Assembly (NCBI GenBank): GCA_038209275.1
Contig: JBBQXW010000001.1
Span: forward strand, 1 to 64,000
DNA: 64,000 bases
Direction: 5' to 3'
From: L227-5C sp038209275
GTDB taxonomy: Bacteria > Chloroflexota > Chloroflexia > Chloroheliales > Chloroheliaceae
Shown in pieces: positions 1 to 10,900 of the stretch. The notes under the pieces were generated by a model. The model did not search any database. It worked only from the letters and a program-made list of their open reading frames with translations, and was not told the DNA's origin. Every line of letters starts with the position of its first letter. Within the stretch, counting starts at the first letter, position 1. The translations under genes were made by a program, and so were the position numbers.

Positions 1-446
1 GCATAGTCGCGTTTACCCTGGTTAGTGGTAGTGTCTATAACCGAAAGCAGGCGGAAAGCCTCGCTGGATTTCAAAGCCTGGTGTGGGGTAGTTGGGTCAT
101 CATCGCTGGCATAACCAGCTACTTTGCGAGCGGGATTACTAGCGATAATCCCGCGCTCGACCGCTTCTTCGAGCAGTTTTCGGGCGACGACCAGTTTCCT
201 GGCGGCGGAAGCCTTAGCAAATTTTTCACGCAAGAAAACCCGATATTGTTGCATATCACTTTTGGTTAAGGTTTGGAGGGAAAGTTGGCGTGCCGTTAAC
301 CAGTCGAGCAATTGCTGAGCATCTTCACGATAAGCCCGACGAGTATTAGGGGCCAGTTGCCCAGCTATCATGCTTTCAATAGTTGCGCTGACAGCGGCTT
401 GATCCTTACCAGGTAACTCCTGCCTCAAACTCAACTCACTACTCAT
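1..446 (-). CDS. Tyrosine recombinase/phage integrase, N-terminal part (runs off the left edge)
   Basis: The frame is open from an ATG at 446 down to base 1, giving about 148 residues before the window ends. The start has a strong ribosome site (GGAGG about 7 bases upstream). The protein has the helical core-DNA-binding (SAM-like) domain of XerC/D-type integrases: a segment like APNTRRAYREDAQQLLDWL near residues 33-51, then a long helix pair, then an ASNPARKVAGY segment near residues 113-123, which normally marks the hinge to the catalytic domain. The catalytic R-H-R-Y residues would lie outside the window, so activity cannot be judged. It is divergent from the small ORF at 687. It could be a host recombinase or the integrase of a mobile element. 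The neighbouring truncated gene at 1012 makes the latter worth considering. Confidence 0.85.
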   Translation of the reverse strand, partial: MSSELSLRQELPGKDQAAVSATIESMIAGQLAPNTRRAYREDAQQLLDWLTARQLSLQTLTKSDMQQYRVFLREKFAKASAARKLVVARKLLEEAVERGIIASNPARKVAGYASDDDPTTPHQALKSSEAFRLLSVIDTTTNQGKRDY

Positions 447-686
447 GGCAACCTCCACGGCTTAGAAATGGCTAATTTGGGGCAAAAAAAGTCAGAAAAC
501 GCTAAAAGTAGCTGAATTATAACATAGCAAACGCTAATCGTAATTATCAATTGCTATTTCGGCCCATTTCTCTCATGATTTGCACCTTATTTGTTTTATC
601 CGTATAATTTAATTGGTATTGAAGTTAGTGGATGAGAAGAGCTTATTAGAGAAGAAACAAAGAAAGAAAGAAAGGCTTGAAGTAAG
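447..686. other. Divergent intergenic region, integrase / small ORF
   Basis: About 240 bases between two divergent starts. It is AT-rich, holds a good sigma-70-like promoter pointing right (580-608), and shows no convincing ORF or hairpin. Confidence 0.5.
580..608 (+). promoter_or_regulatory. Sigma-70-type promoter for the 687 ORF
   Basis: TTGCAC at 580-585 and a perfect TATAAT at 603-608 are separated by exactly 17 bases. The ATG at 687 lies about 75 bases further on, preceded by a purine-rich run (agaaagaaagaaagg). This is a consensus match seen in sequence only. Confidence 0.5.
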
Positions 687-950
687 ATGGTAACAAGACG
701 AGGTGCGCCAAAAGGCAATCATAATGCGGCTAAATTTGGGGAAGATTTGCGGTTGGAACTGTACATTTCTAAAATTCGGCGCAACTTCCTGGAAGAGTGG
801 TTTAGGTTAAGGTTTGGTCGTGTACCCAGCGAAGATGAGTTAAGGGAGGCGGTTAGAACCATTGCCAATAATGCAATCAATGCGACCTTAGTCGAGGAAT
901 TTGAGCGAAATAAACCAGGCAGTACGGCTGGCAGTGGAGAAGTCTTTTAA
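687..950 (+). CDS. Small GAPKGN-motif protein, possible mobile-element/terminase-small-subunit-like
   Basis: An 87-residue basic protein. Residues 6-15 read GAPKGNHNAA, a motif often found at the N-terminus of phage terminase small subunits and short mobile-element proteins. The rest is predicted helical, with charged residues through the middle (SKIRRNFLEEWFRLRFGRVP) and a low-complexity Gly/Ser tail. A consensus promoter lies upstream. It sits between an integrase and a truncated gene, which fits an element-encoded protein. The function is not known; the motif alone does not prove a terminase role. It ends just before the convergent truncated gene at 1012. Confidence 0.55.
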   Translation: MVTRRGAPKGNHNAAKFGEDLRLELYISKIRRNFLEEWFRLRFGRVPSEDELREAVRTIANNAINATLVEEFERNKPGSTAGSGEVF

Positions 951-1011
951 TGCTCCCATTTTTCCTTTCCGTTTCATTCCTGTTGGCATTCCAGCTGTGT
1001 GAAATCCTGCA

Positions 1012-1386
1012 CTAGCGGCACTTTTTCCCATTTCCGTTAAGTGACCCCTCCACTACCGAAGGTGTAATTTCGGCAAAGTCGGTGGTAGTAGTGGGAAGGC
1101 CGGGATTGGGAGTCCAGTAAGCTTTAAGATTGGGAGAAGATTGACTTTGGTAGACAAAAATATAAAGACGGTCATCCGCCGCCCGGACAATTTGATGCGG
1201 CACTACATCCGAACCACCTGCACCTATAGGAAACGAGACGTAACTGGTAGCGGCGGGCTTCAAACCGTTAAAACTATTGTAATCTTTACTCCCCGCTTCT
1301 GTCGCTGTTATTGTAATAAGTTGTGAACTCAGTAATAAAACCAGACTTAACAGAGGAGCAACAAAAGCAAGCTTTAATTTCGGCAT
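1012..1386 (-). pseudogene. Truncated secreted protein, N-terminal fragment of a propeller-like family
   Basis: From the ATG at 1386 the product is about 124 residues. It starts with a signal peptide (KLKLAFVAPLLSLVLLLSSQ) and continues with a segment containing DVVPHQIVRAADDRLYIFVYQ, which resembles the first blade of secreted beta-propeller proteins like the one next door at 1474. The frame then stops abruptly after a short basic tail (NGNGKKCR). No further blades follow in any frame I could see. I read it as the 5' end of a larger gene cut off by a rearrangement or an insertion lying to its left. An alternative is a genuine short secreted protein. A GTG at 1392 is an alternative start. Confidence 0.5.
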
Positions 1387-1473
1387 AAGCACCTAAACTT
1401 TCTGTATTTAAATTTTCGCATTCGACCGATTTTATTTCCAGTTCTTTCAGGAGTATCACACTCAAAAGCTTGA

Positions 1474-3105
1474 TTATTTAGGTGTGGGTAAAACAGTGCT
1501 AGTGCTGCTGGGTACTTTGTTTAATGTCCCTTGACCGCCGCTGGCTTGCGATACTCCGGCGAAAGCTAACCAATCCACCGTACCAAAATAACCCTGGTAA
1601 GGTGTCGCAGTATTGCGGAAAAGCACCAGGAGTTTAGCCGATAAGGGATTGCCGTAGCGTCCGCCTTGCCATAATAGCGGAATATCTACCTCACTAGAAT
1701 TGAATAGCAAAATTTCAGAACCGAGACGGTTTACTCCATTATAAGCCTGTAAATATGTTCCACTGCCGCCAGTCTTAAGGTAAGCCGAAACTATTAACCC
1801 GGTGCTACTATCGAATACCAGGTCTCCTGTCGGCGCGTAGCTATGACTGCCTCCCGCAGAATAAGCATCTACGATTGGGCTGAGAGTATCGTTATTATCT
1901 ATATAAATGTGGCTCCAGGTATCACCACTACTATCATCTTTCCAACTAGCAAAACCAAAATAAACGCGGTCATTAACGCTGTCTTCTACCGGCTTTGAAC
2001 CTAATTGATATTTCAAATTGTAGCCACTATCTTTTCCTTCTCGCACCACCTTAGCAATGACTACCGAAGGGGTCAGGGAACTGTTCCAGTCATTTGTGCT
2101 ACTATTCCAAGTGGCCCTGCGCCATTCCCAGACATTTGCGCCATTGGCATAAAAAAAATAAAGGTCTTTGGCGTGCTTACCTGAAGTTTTTCGCAACATT
2201 GAGGCGTAAGGCGCGACATTGTTAACGCCGGTAAAGATAATACTGGATTGCACTTGCGGTACACTATTCATGGTGCTGGGAGTGCTGCCAGCCGGGGCTT
2301 TCCAACTAGAAGCAGTACCATCAGCCGGACTATTGCTTAGACGCAGCATTGAAGCCCTGATTTCACTGGTAGCTGGGCTGGCAATACTTCCGGCACACCA
2401 CATTGCCAGGAGCGCTCCGTTACTACCAAATTCGCTATCATTCAGCCAAAATAATACCGGGTGCTGATAGTCCATTTCATCGGCAGTCTGACGGTCTAGC
2501 TGCAAATTTATGGATGTATCTTTGGTAATAGCAATAATATTATTCGCACCGTCTCGCGCTATATCGTAGCGCCGATAAATTATACCGTTGACCGAGTTGG
2601 CGGCCCATAATAGATGAAGCTTGTCATTGGCACTATCATAAGCGATACTACCTCGAACTAAAAAACTTTCCTCGATTACACTGTCCGTCCAGCTTGCACC
2701 ACCGTCATTACTATAGATAAATTTATGGTTGCTGGCCTTATTTTGGGCAATACTAAAAATCTTATTGTATTTATCAACCTGAATCGGAAAAGCCTGCGAC
2801 CAATTATAGCCGTCTGCCCCCATGTTCTGAGTATAAGCAGTGTTCTGAGGTAGCACGACTGGATTCGATAAAAGTGGAACATTCCCGGAATAAACATCGG
2901 GAGTAGGTACAGGCGTAGCCGTCAGCACTGGTACAGGAGGGGGTGTTATATCCGAAACACCATTGGTTTGAGTGCGGACAGTCGCAGAAACAAGCGGACT
3001 GGCCTGCTCATTGCCACAGGCGACTAACAAGCCACCGAGAATCAACAAAACCAACGAAAATTTAAGCCATCCGATAGTAAGCTGGACATTAATTCCTGGT
3101 AGCAT
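1474..3105 (-). CDS. Secreted lipoprotein with sialidase/BNR-like beta-propeller
   Basis: 543 residues. The N-terminus has a hydrophobic stretch ending in a lipobox LLVAC, with Cys30 as the expected lipidated residue, so it should be anchored on the outer face of the membrane. A Pro/Thr-rich spacer follows (about 60-72). The body contains Asp-box-like strands, for example SNDGGASWTDS near 130, and repeating Trp-rich strands typical of exo-alpha-sialidase/BNR propellers. The catalytic arginine triad and Asp/Tyr/Glu of true sialidases are not obvious, so a binding role is as likely as hydrolysis. The ATG has AGGAGA about 8 bases upstream. It lies 14 bases downstream of the O-antigen ligase gene on the same strand, so co-transcription is likely. 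Confidence 0.7.
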   Translation of the reverse strand: MLPGINVQLTIGWLKFSLVLLILGGLLVACGNEQASPLVSATVRTQTNGVSDITPPPVPVLTATPVPTPDVYSGNVPLLSNPVVLPQNTAYTQNMGADGYNWSQAFPIQVDKYNKIFSIAQNKASNHKFIYSNDGGASWTDSVIEESFLVRGSIAYDSANDKLHLLWAANSVNGIIYRRYDIARDGANNIIAITKDTSINLQLDRQTADEMDYQHPVLFWLNDSEFGSNGALLAMWCAGSIASPATSEIRASMLRLSNSPADGTASSWKAPAGSTPSTMNSVPQVQSSIIFTGVNNVAPYASMLRKTSGKHAKDLYFFYANGANVWEWRRATWNSSTNDWNSSLTPSVVIAKVVREGKDSGYNLKYQLGSKPVEDSVNDRVYFGFASWKDDSSGDTWSHIYIDNNDTLSPIVDAYSAGGSHSYAPTGDLVFDSSTGLIVSAYLKTGGSGTYLQAYNGVNRLGSEILLFNSSEVDIPLLWQGGRYGNPLSAKLLVLFRNTATPYQGYFGTVDWLAFAGVSQASGGQGTLNKVPSSTSTVLPTPK

Positions 3106-3119
3106 GAAACAATCTCCTT

Positions 3120-4970
3120 CTATTTTCCAAGTTTATTTAGTTCCTGACCGGGACGTGGGTCATTCGGAAAAAACGAAGTGGCTTTCTCTAGTAAAGCAAT
3201 TGATTCACTCGTGCGACCATGCCGTTGATAGAGCATTACCAAAAATTGATAACCATCCCATAGTCGCGGATCAATTTGAGTAGCTCGCAAAAGGTACGGT
3301 TCAGCCCGGCTGTCTTCGGGACTATCCAGCAACCGACGACCGCGTGCAACATATAGCGGGGCGGCTACCGCGTCCTGCCATAGCTTCAAAGCCTGGGCTT
3401 GCTGGCCCTGACTCGATAACAGATCAGCTAAAAGCAATAAACTGCGCCGGTCTTTCGGGTCGTAGGCCAAGCGTTGCTTGAGGTAGCTACTCGCTTCGGT
3501 CAAGTTATTTTGCTGAAGAGCAACCCAGGCTTGTCCGCGTGCCGGAACACCTGTCCACCCCGAAATAGTGGCGGCATTACTATAAAATTGGTTAGCTTGC
3601 TCCAGACTGGCGCTATTATTAGCGGGCCAACCTTTCAAAATTTCCAGACTGGCGGCATTGACCTGTCCCAATCCCCACAACTGCCAGCTTGCTACAAGCG
3701 TCACTATCGCTAAAAGAAGCAGCGCCAGGCCGTTTCGCCTTCGGTGCGTGCTTAACTGACTTTGTAGACCAGACCATTTTCCTGACCAAAACTTTAGCGG
3801 ACGAGTAGAACTGGCGCTGGCTACCAGAGCCAGTGGCACCCAGAACAAGAAGGCAAACTGACTGTGCCAGGTGCTATGCTCGGCTACTCCGTAGACCAGT
3901 AGCGCTCCAAAAGCGGCTAACCCGCCGTGCAATAACACATTTCGGATTTGGCTAAGGTTGGGTGTCATTTCGGTTTCAGCCCTTTTGCTCCGTAGCGTCC
4001 GCCCCAATTCTAGCCCCCAAACTAGCGCTACCCAGAGCATTGCCACCAGACCGAGCAAGCCAGCTTCCACATAAGTTTGTAAAAAAAGGTTGTGGCTGTG
4101 TTCCTGTGAATTAAGCAGACTCAGACTAACGGGATCAAGGTAAAAGGGATAGACCGCCTCAAAGCGGCCTGGGCCAAACCCGCTTAACGGCACGTCCCCC
4201 AGCGCATATAGCGTATTCTTCCAGATTTCTACTCGGCCTGTCCCGTTTTCATTCAGCAAGCGTTCCGGGCTGAAAAGGCGATACTGCCCGCTCACCAGCA
4301 AATAGCCGATTGCTCCGGCGGCTAACAATAATCCGCCCGCCGCCAGCACCAGGCGCAGCTTTACTTTGCTATCCCGCCATGCCAGTGCCACAATTAGTAC
4401 CAACCCGGCGGCGAAGGCCACCAGCCCGCCCCGGCTGTTAGTCACTACCAGCGCCCCTAGCATAAACAGACCCGCCAGACCTGCCCCAATTCGCTCCCAC
4501 CAGCGCTGCCCGAAAAACATGTAGGCCAGAGCCAGTGTCGCAAACACTGCCAGCATTCCGGCCAGGGTATTGCGGTGCATCGCCAGCCCTTCCAGATTAG
4601 GGCCAAGCCGCTTTACCGCCTCAATTACCCTTTCGGAAAGCGAGTTTACCCTTAAATAATCGTCGTCCAATTGGCCCAGTGCCAGCACCCCAACTAGCGA
4701 AAGCGCCAGCACTAGCCCCAATCCAGCCAGATAAAGCCAGTAGAGCCGTTGACCAAGTAAATAAAGTAGCCAGAAAACCAGCACGGCACTACCCATCCCG
4801 CTTATTTTTGCTAGTTCACTGCCGCTAACTAGCCAGCTAAGACCTAGACCGACCGTATACAAAACTATAGTGCCACCAAAAAGCGGCCATGCTTGTAACC
4901 TCCCGGTCTGGCTGGTAGCCGAAACCGCGAGTAGGCCGTCTTTTAATTCTGGACTTACTGCATTAGCCAC
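3120..4970 (-). CDS. O-antigen ligase/Wzy-like polymerase with C-terminal TPR repeats
   Basis: 616 residues, starting at GTG. About the first 430 residues are membrane helices (roughly 10-11). A large loop carries the Wzy_C/O-antigen ligase signature: PLSGFGPGRFEAVYP, then EHSHNLFLQTYVEAGLLGL, where the His and the following Gly residues are typical. Residues from about 470 to the end form TPR-like helix pairs (for example NNLTEASSYLKQRLAYDPKD and GRTSESIALLEKATSFFPND). Ligases with C-terminal TPRs are common in Gram-positive and Chloroflexota-type glycan loci and include protein O-glycosylation ligases. It follows the giant protein gene by 9 bases, so the giant protein may be its substrate or partner (inference). 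A second, TPR-less ligase is encoded at 24569. Confidence 0.82.
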   Translation of the reverse strand: MANAVSPELKDGLLAVSATSQTGRLQAWPLFGGTIVLYTVGLGLSWLVSGSELAKISGMGSAVLVFWLLYLLGQRLYWLYLAGLGLVLALSLVGVLALGQLDDDYLRVNSLSERVIEAVKRLGPNLEGLAMHRNTLAGMLAVFATLALAYMFFGQRWWERIGAGLAGLFMLGALVVTNSRGGLVAFAAGLVLIVALAWRDSKVKLRLVLAAGGLLLAAGAIGYLLVSGQYRLFSPERLLNENGTGRVEIWKNTLYALGDVPLSGFGPGRFEAVYPFYLDPVSLSLLNSQEHSHNLFLQTYVEAGLLGLVAMLWVALVWGLELGRTLRSKRAETEMTPNLSQIRNVLLHGGLAAFGALLVYGVAEHSTWHSQFAFLFWVPLALVASASSTRPLKFWSGKWSGLQSQLSTHRRRNGLALLLLAIVTLVASWQLWGLGQVNAASLEILKGWPANNSASLEQANQFYSNAATISGWTGVPARGQAWVALQQNNLTEASSYLKQRLAYDPKDRRSLLLLADLLSSQGQQAQALKLWQDAVAAPLYVARGRRLLDSPEDSRAEPYLLRATQIDPRLWDGYQFLVMLYQRHGRTSESIALLEKATSFFPNDPRPGQELNKLGK

Positions 4971-4979
4971 CTTAAAACC

Positions 4980-7900
4980 TCACACAAAACTATAAGTTAG
5001 GGTTATGCTGGAAAAAGTAGGTGTCAACGCCAGGTCGCTGCTACTTGTGAATAGCAGCTGGTATCTAATGTAGCGGCCTGGCGGACTGGTGATCATACCG
5101 CCAGAAGTACCTAGCGGCACTGACCAGGCGCTCCAGTTGACTCCATCCACCGAAGTTTGAGTTTGCACCGAAAAATTCGTGCCAGTGGGCTTGCTACCGT
5201 TCCAGCGTAAGGCTCCCCAGGCGCTGGTCTGATTACCTAGATCCAGCGCACCACTCACAAAACTGCCGGTAGCGGCGAAAGTACTGAGCCGAATCCAGTC
5301 TGCCTGTAATGCACTGGTTCTGGATATGCTGGAAAGATAAATTTGCAGTGGGTTGCTACTGACTACATTATGGGTAGCGACCAGCGTATTATTTACAAAA
5401 TATTGGACACTGCTCGGCCCTAGTGCAATTTTCAAGTTGTAGTAAGTGTTGAAGGCGATATTAGTAATTCTGGCTTCCACGTTAGTACCATTTATATTGG
5501 TTCGAGCATAGACCGCGCCGGGGTCGCTGTTAGGTACGCCAAACATAGCCCAGGGGCCAGTGGGCGAGTTTAAATCAACCCCGCCCCAGCCGAAATTCTG
5601 GAAAGTACCGCCTGTACTGGAGAAGCGGACACGCCCTTCCACCACCCCTTGAGCATAACTGGCTGTACTTTTAATGTAACCACCCCTTGCCGAGATTATG
5701 CCATTGGCAATGCTCATCGTGCCACCCGTCACCCATGTGCCACTAACCCAGGCACTATTGCTAATAGTCGTGCTGGTAAAGCTATCCTGGAACGTTGGCT
5801 TCAGGGTAATTTCGGTGGTCGAGCCGGAAAGAATAAAAGCCGTATCGCTAAGTGTGCCTGAGTTAAAGGCGGCCTGATTATTTTGAACAAGCGTTGGCGC
5901 TGCCGTGACAGTATAGGCGTTTGAGTAAGTCGTAGTCAGCCCATTCGGATTCGGGTTTTTAACGGTAAGCGTATAAACCCTGGTGGCAAAATTAGCCGGC
6001 ACTACTGCGGTCAGCAGCGTATTGGAAATAAATTTGACCGAGCCAAGATTTGAAGTGTTTAACTGTACCGTTGGCGTAGCTACAAAGTTTGTGCCGCTAA
6101 TCGTGATAGTGCGTGTAATCGCGTTATCGCTCGTTTCCGGCGAGACGGCGGTTATAGTTGGGCTGAGTGTAGCCACTGAAGTGTAAGCGTTAGCCAGGGT
6201 ACTACTTTGTCCATCACTATTAGTTACCGTGAGCGAATAGACTCCTAACGGCATACTGATTGGTACATCGGCACTCAGTTTTGCCGGATTTGTTCTAACC
6301 ACATTAGTCAGGGTAATTGGGCCTAACTTTACCGTTGGGGTCGTCCCAAAATTCGAGCCATTGATAGCAATCGTATTGGTGATAGTATTTGACCCTTTGT
6401 TAGGCGAAATAGAGGTCACTTTCGGAGCATTCGCCAGAACGTTAACGCTGGCCGAGCCTGTGACGCTACCACTGGCCGCAATTACGCTGTTGGGATACGC
6501 TCCTGCTGTGTTTCCAGCGGTGTATACCCCACTGCTACTAATCGTACCGCCGCCGTTTACCGACCAGGTGTAAGTTACTCCTGTTAGATTATAGTTGTTA
6601 GTGTCATAAGCCTGGGCCATGAAAGTTTGGGTTGTGCCAACCGTCGCTGTTACAACTGATGGGCTTACCACAATCCGGGCAACCGGGCCAGGAATATAAC
6701 TGCTATAGAGTGGTGCTACGCTTAGCACTTCGGGCGAGTTGGTAGCGACGCTGCTACTCAGGTCGAGCTTATATTGCAGGTAGCGACCTTGTGGCAAAGT
6801 CAGATTTACAATACCAGTCGCGCTGGTCGCGCTACTCCAACCCGACCAGATAACCCCATCCAACGAAGTGCGAGCCTGAATAGTCGCACTTGTGCCAGTA
6901 GCGGAGGTGGTCAACCAGTGCAACCCACTCCAATTCGCCAGTTGTCCGGCATCTAACGCCCCCGAAGTATAGCTACCTGTCGCGGGGTAATTACTGGCTA
7001 CAATATTATCGGCCTCAAGCGGACTGGCAGTAGCCGCGCTCAACCAGACGTAGTTGGCAGCGGGCATGGTGGCATTATTTGTTACCAAAAGGTTGCCATC
7101 TACATAATACTGCACACTATTTGCAGTTGCCACAATCATAAAGTCGTGATACTCGCCAATGGTGATATTCAAGGGTGTATCAACATAAACTCCCTGCGTA
7201 TTTGTTCGGGCGTAAATACGGCTGGTATCACCGCCAGGTACGCTGAAAATTAGCCAGCTATCATTCAAGTTAGGAGAGAAACCGAAATGCTGGTTGGGCG
7301 CACCTGCCACAAATTTGATACGGCCTTTCAACTGCGTTACAGGCTGTTCGGTAGTACTGCGAATATTCGCCCCACTCACCACAACCTTACCATTACTTTG
7401 CGTGATACTACCACCCGAAATCAGCGCAGTAGTGATCCAATGGGTGGTATCCAGACTGGTTGCTTCAAAATAATCTTCCAATCCAGCTTTAAGCTTAACT
7501 TCGCCATCCACCCGGCTAGTAGTGACAGTATTGGTAAAAGTGCCACCGCTAAATTGGCTGGCGCTGGTCTGGATAATGGCTTGTGGCAAGACGGTCAAAG
7601 CCGCCGCCAGGGTTGTATTCTGCCCGTCGCCGTTTGTCACTTTGACATCATAAGTAGCGTTAACAAAACCCACCGGGAGGGTAAAGGTTATTGTGGTGGC
7701 ATTCACTAGCGTCGCCCCGGCTATCGGCGTGCCGGAAAGCATAACACTTACTGCGCCGCTAAAGTTCAAACCGACAAGCTGAATAGTGCTAGTCACCGTA
7801 TTAGATACCAGCGTCGGTGTTACCTGAGTAAGCGTGGGCGCAGGCAAAGCCGCCGTCACGGTGTAGGCATTAGTCAGGCTGACGCTTTGCCCATCCGGGT

Positions 7901-10900
7901 TTGTTAGACTTAAAGTGTAAGTACCCGGCGGTAGGCCCGCCCCAATTACCGCCGTCAGCTTAGTGGACGCTACAAAAGTAACATTTGCCAGAGTGTTAGT
8001 GCCAAGCTTAACGCTTGCCCCAGCTACAAAGTTTGTCCCGGTCAGGCTAATCGTCGTGCTGATTGAAGTACTGCCACTATTAGGACTGACCGATGTCAGG
8101 GTGGGTGACGGCAACGTCAAAGTAACGCTGGCGGAGCCAGTAATTGTGCTAATGGTAGCAATTACGCTATTGGGGTAAGCGCCCGCCGTGTTTCCGGCGG
8201 TATAGACCCCACTGCTGTCAATAGTACCGCCGCCGTTCACCGACCAGCTAAAATTCAGGCCCGTTAGCAGCGTATTATTGGCATCGTAGCCCTGTGCGCT
8301 AAAGGTTTGGGTCAGCCCGGTGGTTAAGCTAATATTAGCGGGCGTTACCACAATGCGCGAAACCGGGCCAGGGCCAGTTGTACTGTAAAGGGCAGCTACG
8401 CTCAGTACTTCGGGCGACTGTGTAGCATCGGTTGTACCCAGATTGAGCTGGTATTGCAAATAACGACCTGGTGGCAGACTCAGGCTTATATTCCCGGTGA
8501 TGCTGGTCGGGCTGCTCCAACTTGACCAGTTGGTCGCATCAGTCGAGCTACGTGCCTGAATTGAAGCGGTGCCTGTGCCGTTGGTCAGCCAGTGCAAGCC
8601 ACTCCAATTCACCAGCGTTCCAGCATCCAGTGCCGCCGATTGATAGCTGCCACTGGTCGGGTAGTTGCCCGCGACTACCCGGTCGGTCGCTAACCCTGCC
8701 GCTGAATTGCCCGAACTGAGCCACACATAGGTACTGCCGCCTACGCTAACATTGTCGGTCTGTAATAACGTTCCATCCACATAGTATTTGACTGTACCGC
8801 CACCTACCAAAATTACAAAATCGTGATAGGCATCAAAAGTCACACTATCAAGCGGGGTCTGGACAAACAGTCCGTTGATATTCGTCCGAGCATAAATTCG
8901 GCTACTATCAAAGCCGGGGACGCTAAAGAGAATCCAACTGGTACTCAAATCTTCGGAGAAACCGAAATGCTGGAACGAGTAGCCCGACACAAACTTGACT
9001 CGACCCTCTAAGCGAGTAATCGGTATCAGCGCGGTACTACGGGCATAAGCCGCACTAACCGTCAGCTTGCCGTTGGCAACCGTCGCCGTACCGCCCGTGT
9101 CCCAGGGGCTACTGATCCAATAGTTGTTATCGAGGTTAGTTCCTTCAAAGTAATCTTCCAGTCCAGCTTTAAGCTTAACTTCGCCATCCAGTCGAGCGGT
9201 CACTATTGTATTATTGAAAGTACTACCCGTAAATTCGGCCTGAGCGGTCTGGACAATAGCTTGCGGCAGCACGACCAGCCCGCCGATTAGTGTAGTATTT
9301 TGTCCATCGCCGTTAGTAACCTTTACATCGTAAGTGCCGGGGGTATAGCCTGCCCCTAGCGTGAAGCTAATAGTGGTTGGGTTTACCAGGCTAACATTGC
9401 TCAACACCGTGCCGGATAGCGCTACACTTACCGGGCCAGTAAAGTTATTGCCAAAAATACTAAGCGTTCGGATCGCCGTATTTGATACTACCGCCGGGGT
9501 TAGCCGGGTTATCGCCGGGCTGGAAGAAGAAATCACCGTGTAAGCCGCCGTCAAAGTAACGTTTTGTCCATCCGGGTTTGTTACCGTCACACTATAAGTA
9601 CCGGGCGCGAAATTCGCCGGAACAACGGCGTTCAGGCTGGTACTTGATACAAAGTTAACCGTTGCCAGACTGGTTGCACCCAATTTGACACTTGCTCCGG
9701 CGACAAAGCCTGTCCCAACCAAGTTAATAGTAAGGTTCACGGCATTACTGCCAGTGTTGGGGCTAACCGATGTCAGTGTTGGGGCTGGCAACCTGACTGT
9801 TATGGCATTGCTCACAGTAGCCGACAAACCGCCCGGATTAGTCACCTTCAAATCGTAAACCCCGGCAGCAAAACCCGCTGGAACAATTGCCGATAAATTG
9901 GGACTGCCGTTTAGAACTACCCCGCTCAGGCTTTGGGTGCCTAATTGAACCGTTGGCGTACCCTCAAAGTTTGTCCCGGTAATAACCAGCGTGCTACTAC
10001 TCGAATTAATAATGGTCGCCGGGCTGAAACCGCTTATTGTTGGGGTAAGACCGGAATTTACCACCGATACGGTAGCTGTGCCGCTTATACCGTTAGTGGT
10101 GGCAACCACTGTATTAGTAAAAGTGCCGATAGCGGTAGCGGTAAACATGCCAGTCGCGTCAATAGTACCGCCGCCGTTGACTACCGACCAGTTAAAAGAC
10201 AAACCGTGCAGGACATTATTATTTACATCGTAGCCAACCGCACTAAATTGTCTGGTCTGTCCTGGTGCTAAATTAACGGTGGACGGATTCACACTCACAT
10301 GGTCTATCTGGGGCGCACTATAAGTTGCCAGCAGGCTGGAATTTCCGCCCGGCAGCGTCACAAAAGCGAAACTTTCGCCCCGCACTGCTCGCGAGGTGTA
10401 ACTTGTGGTTACGCCATTAACTTTGAGGTTGCTTAAAATATTGCCGCTAGAATTTAACGGCAGCATTATGGTTTGCCCGGTCTGGGTAGCGGGAATTGAG
10501 ACCGTAAAAGTCAGTTGATTGCCACCCCAATTCAGGTTGGAGAAAGTGCTATTGTAGCGGTTTTCGGTAAATTCAAGCCATTTATCGCCGTTAAAACTCG
10601 GTAAATTTAAGCTCTGGACATAGTTCAGCGTACTTTCGGCCCAGCTTTGCACCCCGGCATAATAATCTACATGCATCTGGATGGCGATAGCTTGATTATT
10701 ACCCGCTTCGCTGGCATCAATGGCCTGTTTGGTAAACTGGTAAGCGACCGAGTCGGATAGATTTTCCGGCCCGGCATAGAGCATCTGGTCATCCGCTATT
10801 TCGGTATACTGAGCGAAATTATTCACAATCTGCCCATTTTCATCAATGAATTTCATGGGCAGACCACTACCAGTCATATAACCCCGCGCCCAACTATTAT

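Noticed and set aside
81..318. Two short plus-strand frames at the left edge
   Set aside because: They are antisense to the integrase-like gene, whose open frame, ribosome site and conserved motifs are convincing.
5800..10100. Possible CRISPR-like or satellite repeat
   Set aside because: The periodicity comes from repeated protein modules hundreds of bases long in a continuous reading frame, not from short direct repeats with spacers.
9945..10271. Overlapping plus-strand frames inside the giant gene
   Set aside because: They mirror the IPT/Big coding region and recur at matching places in the repeated modules, so they are by-products of the repeats.
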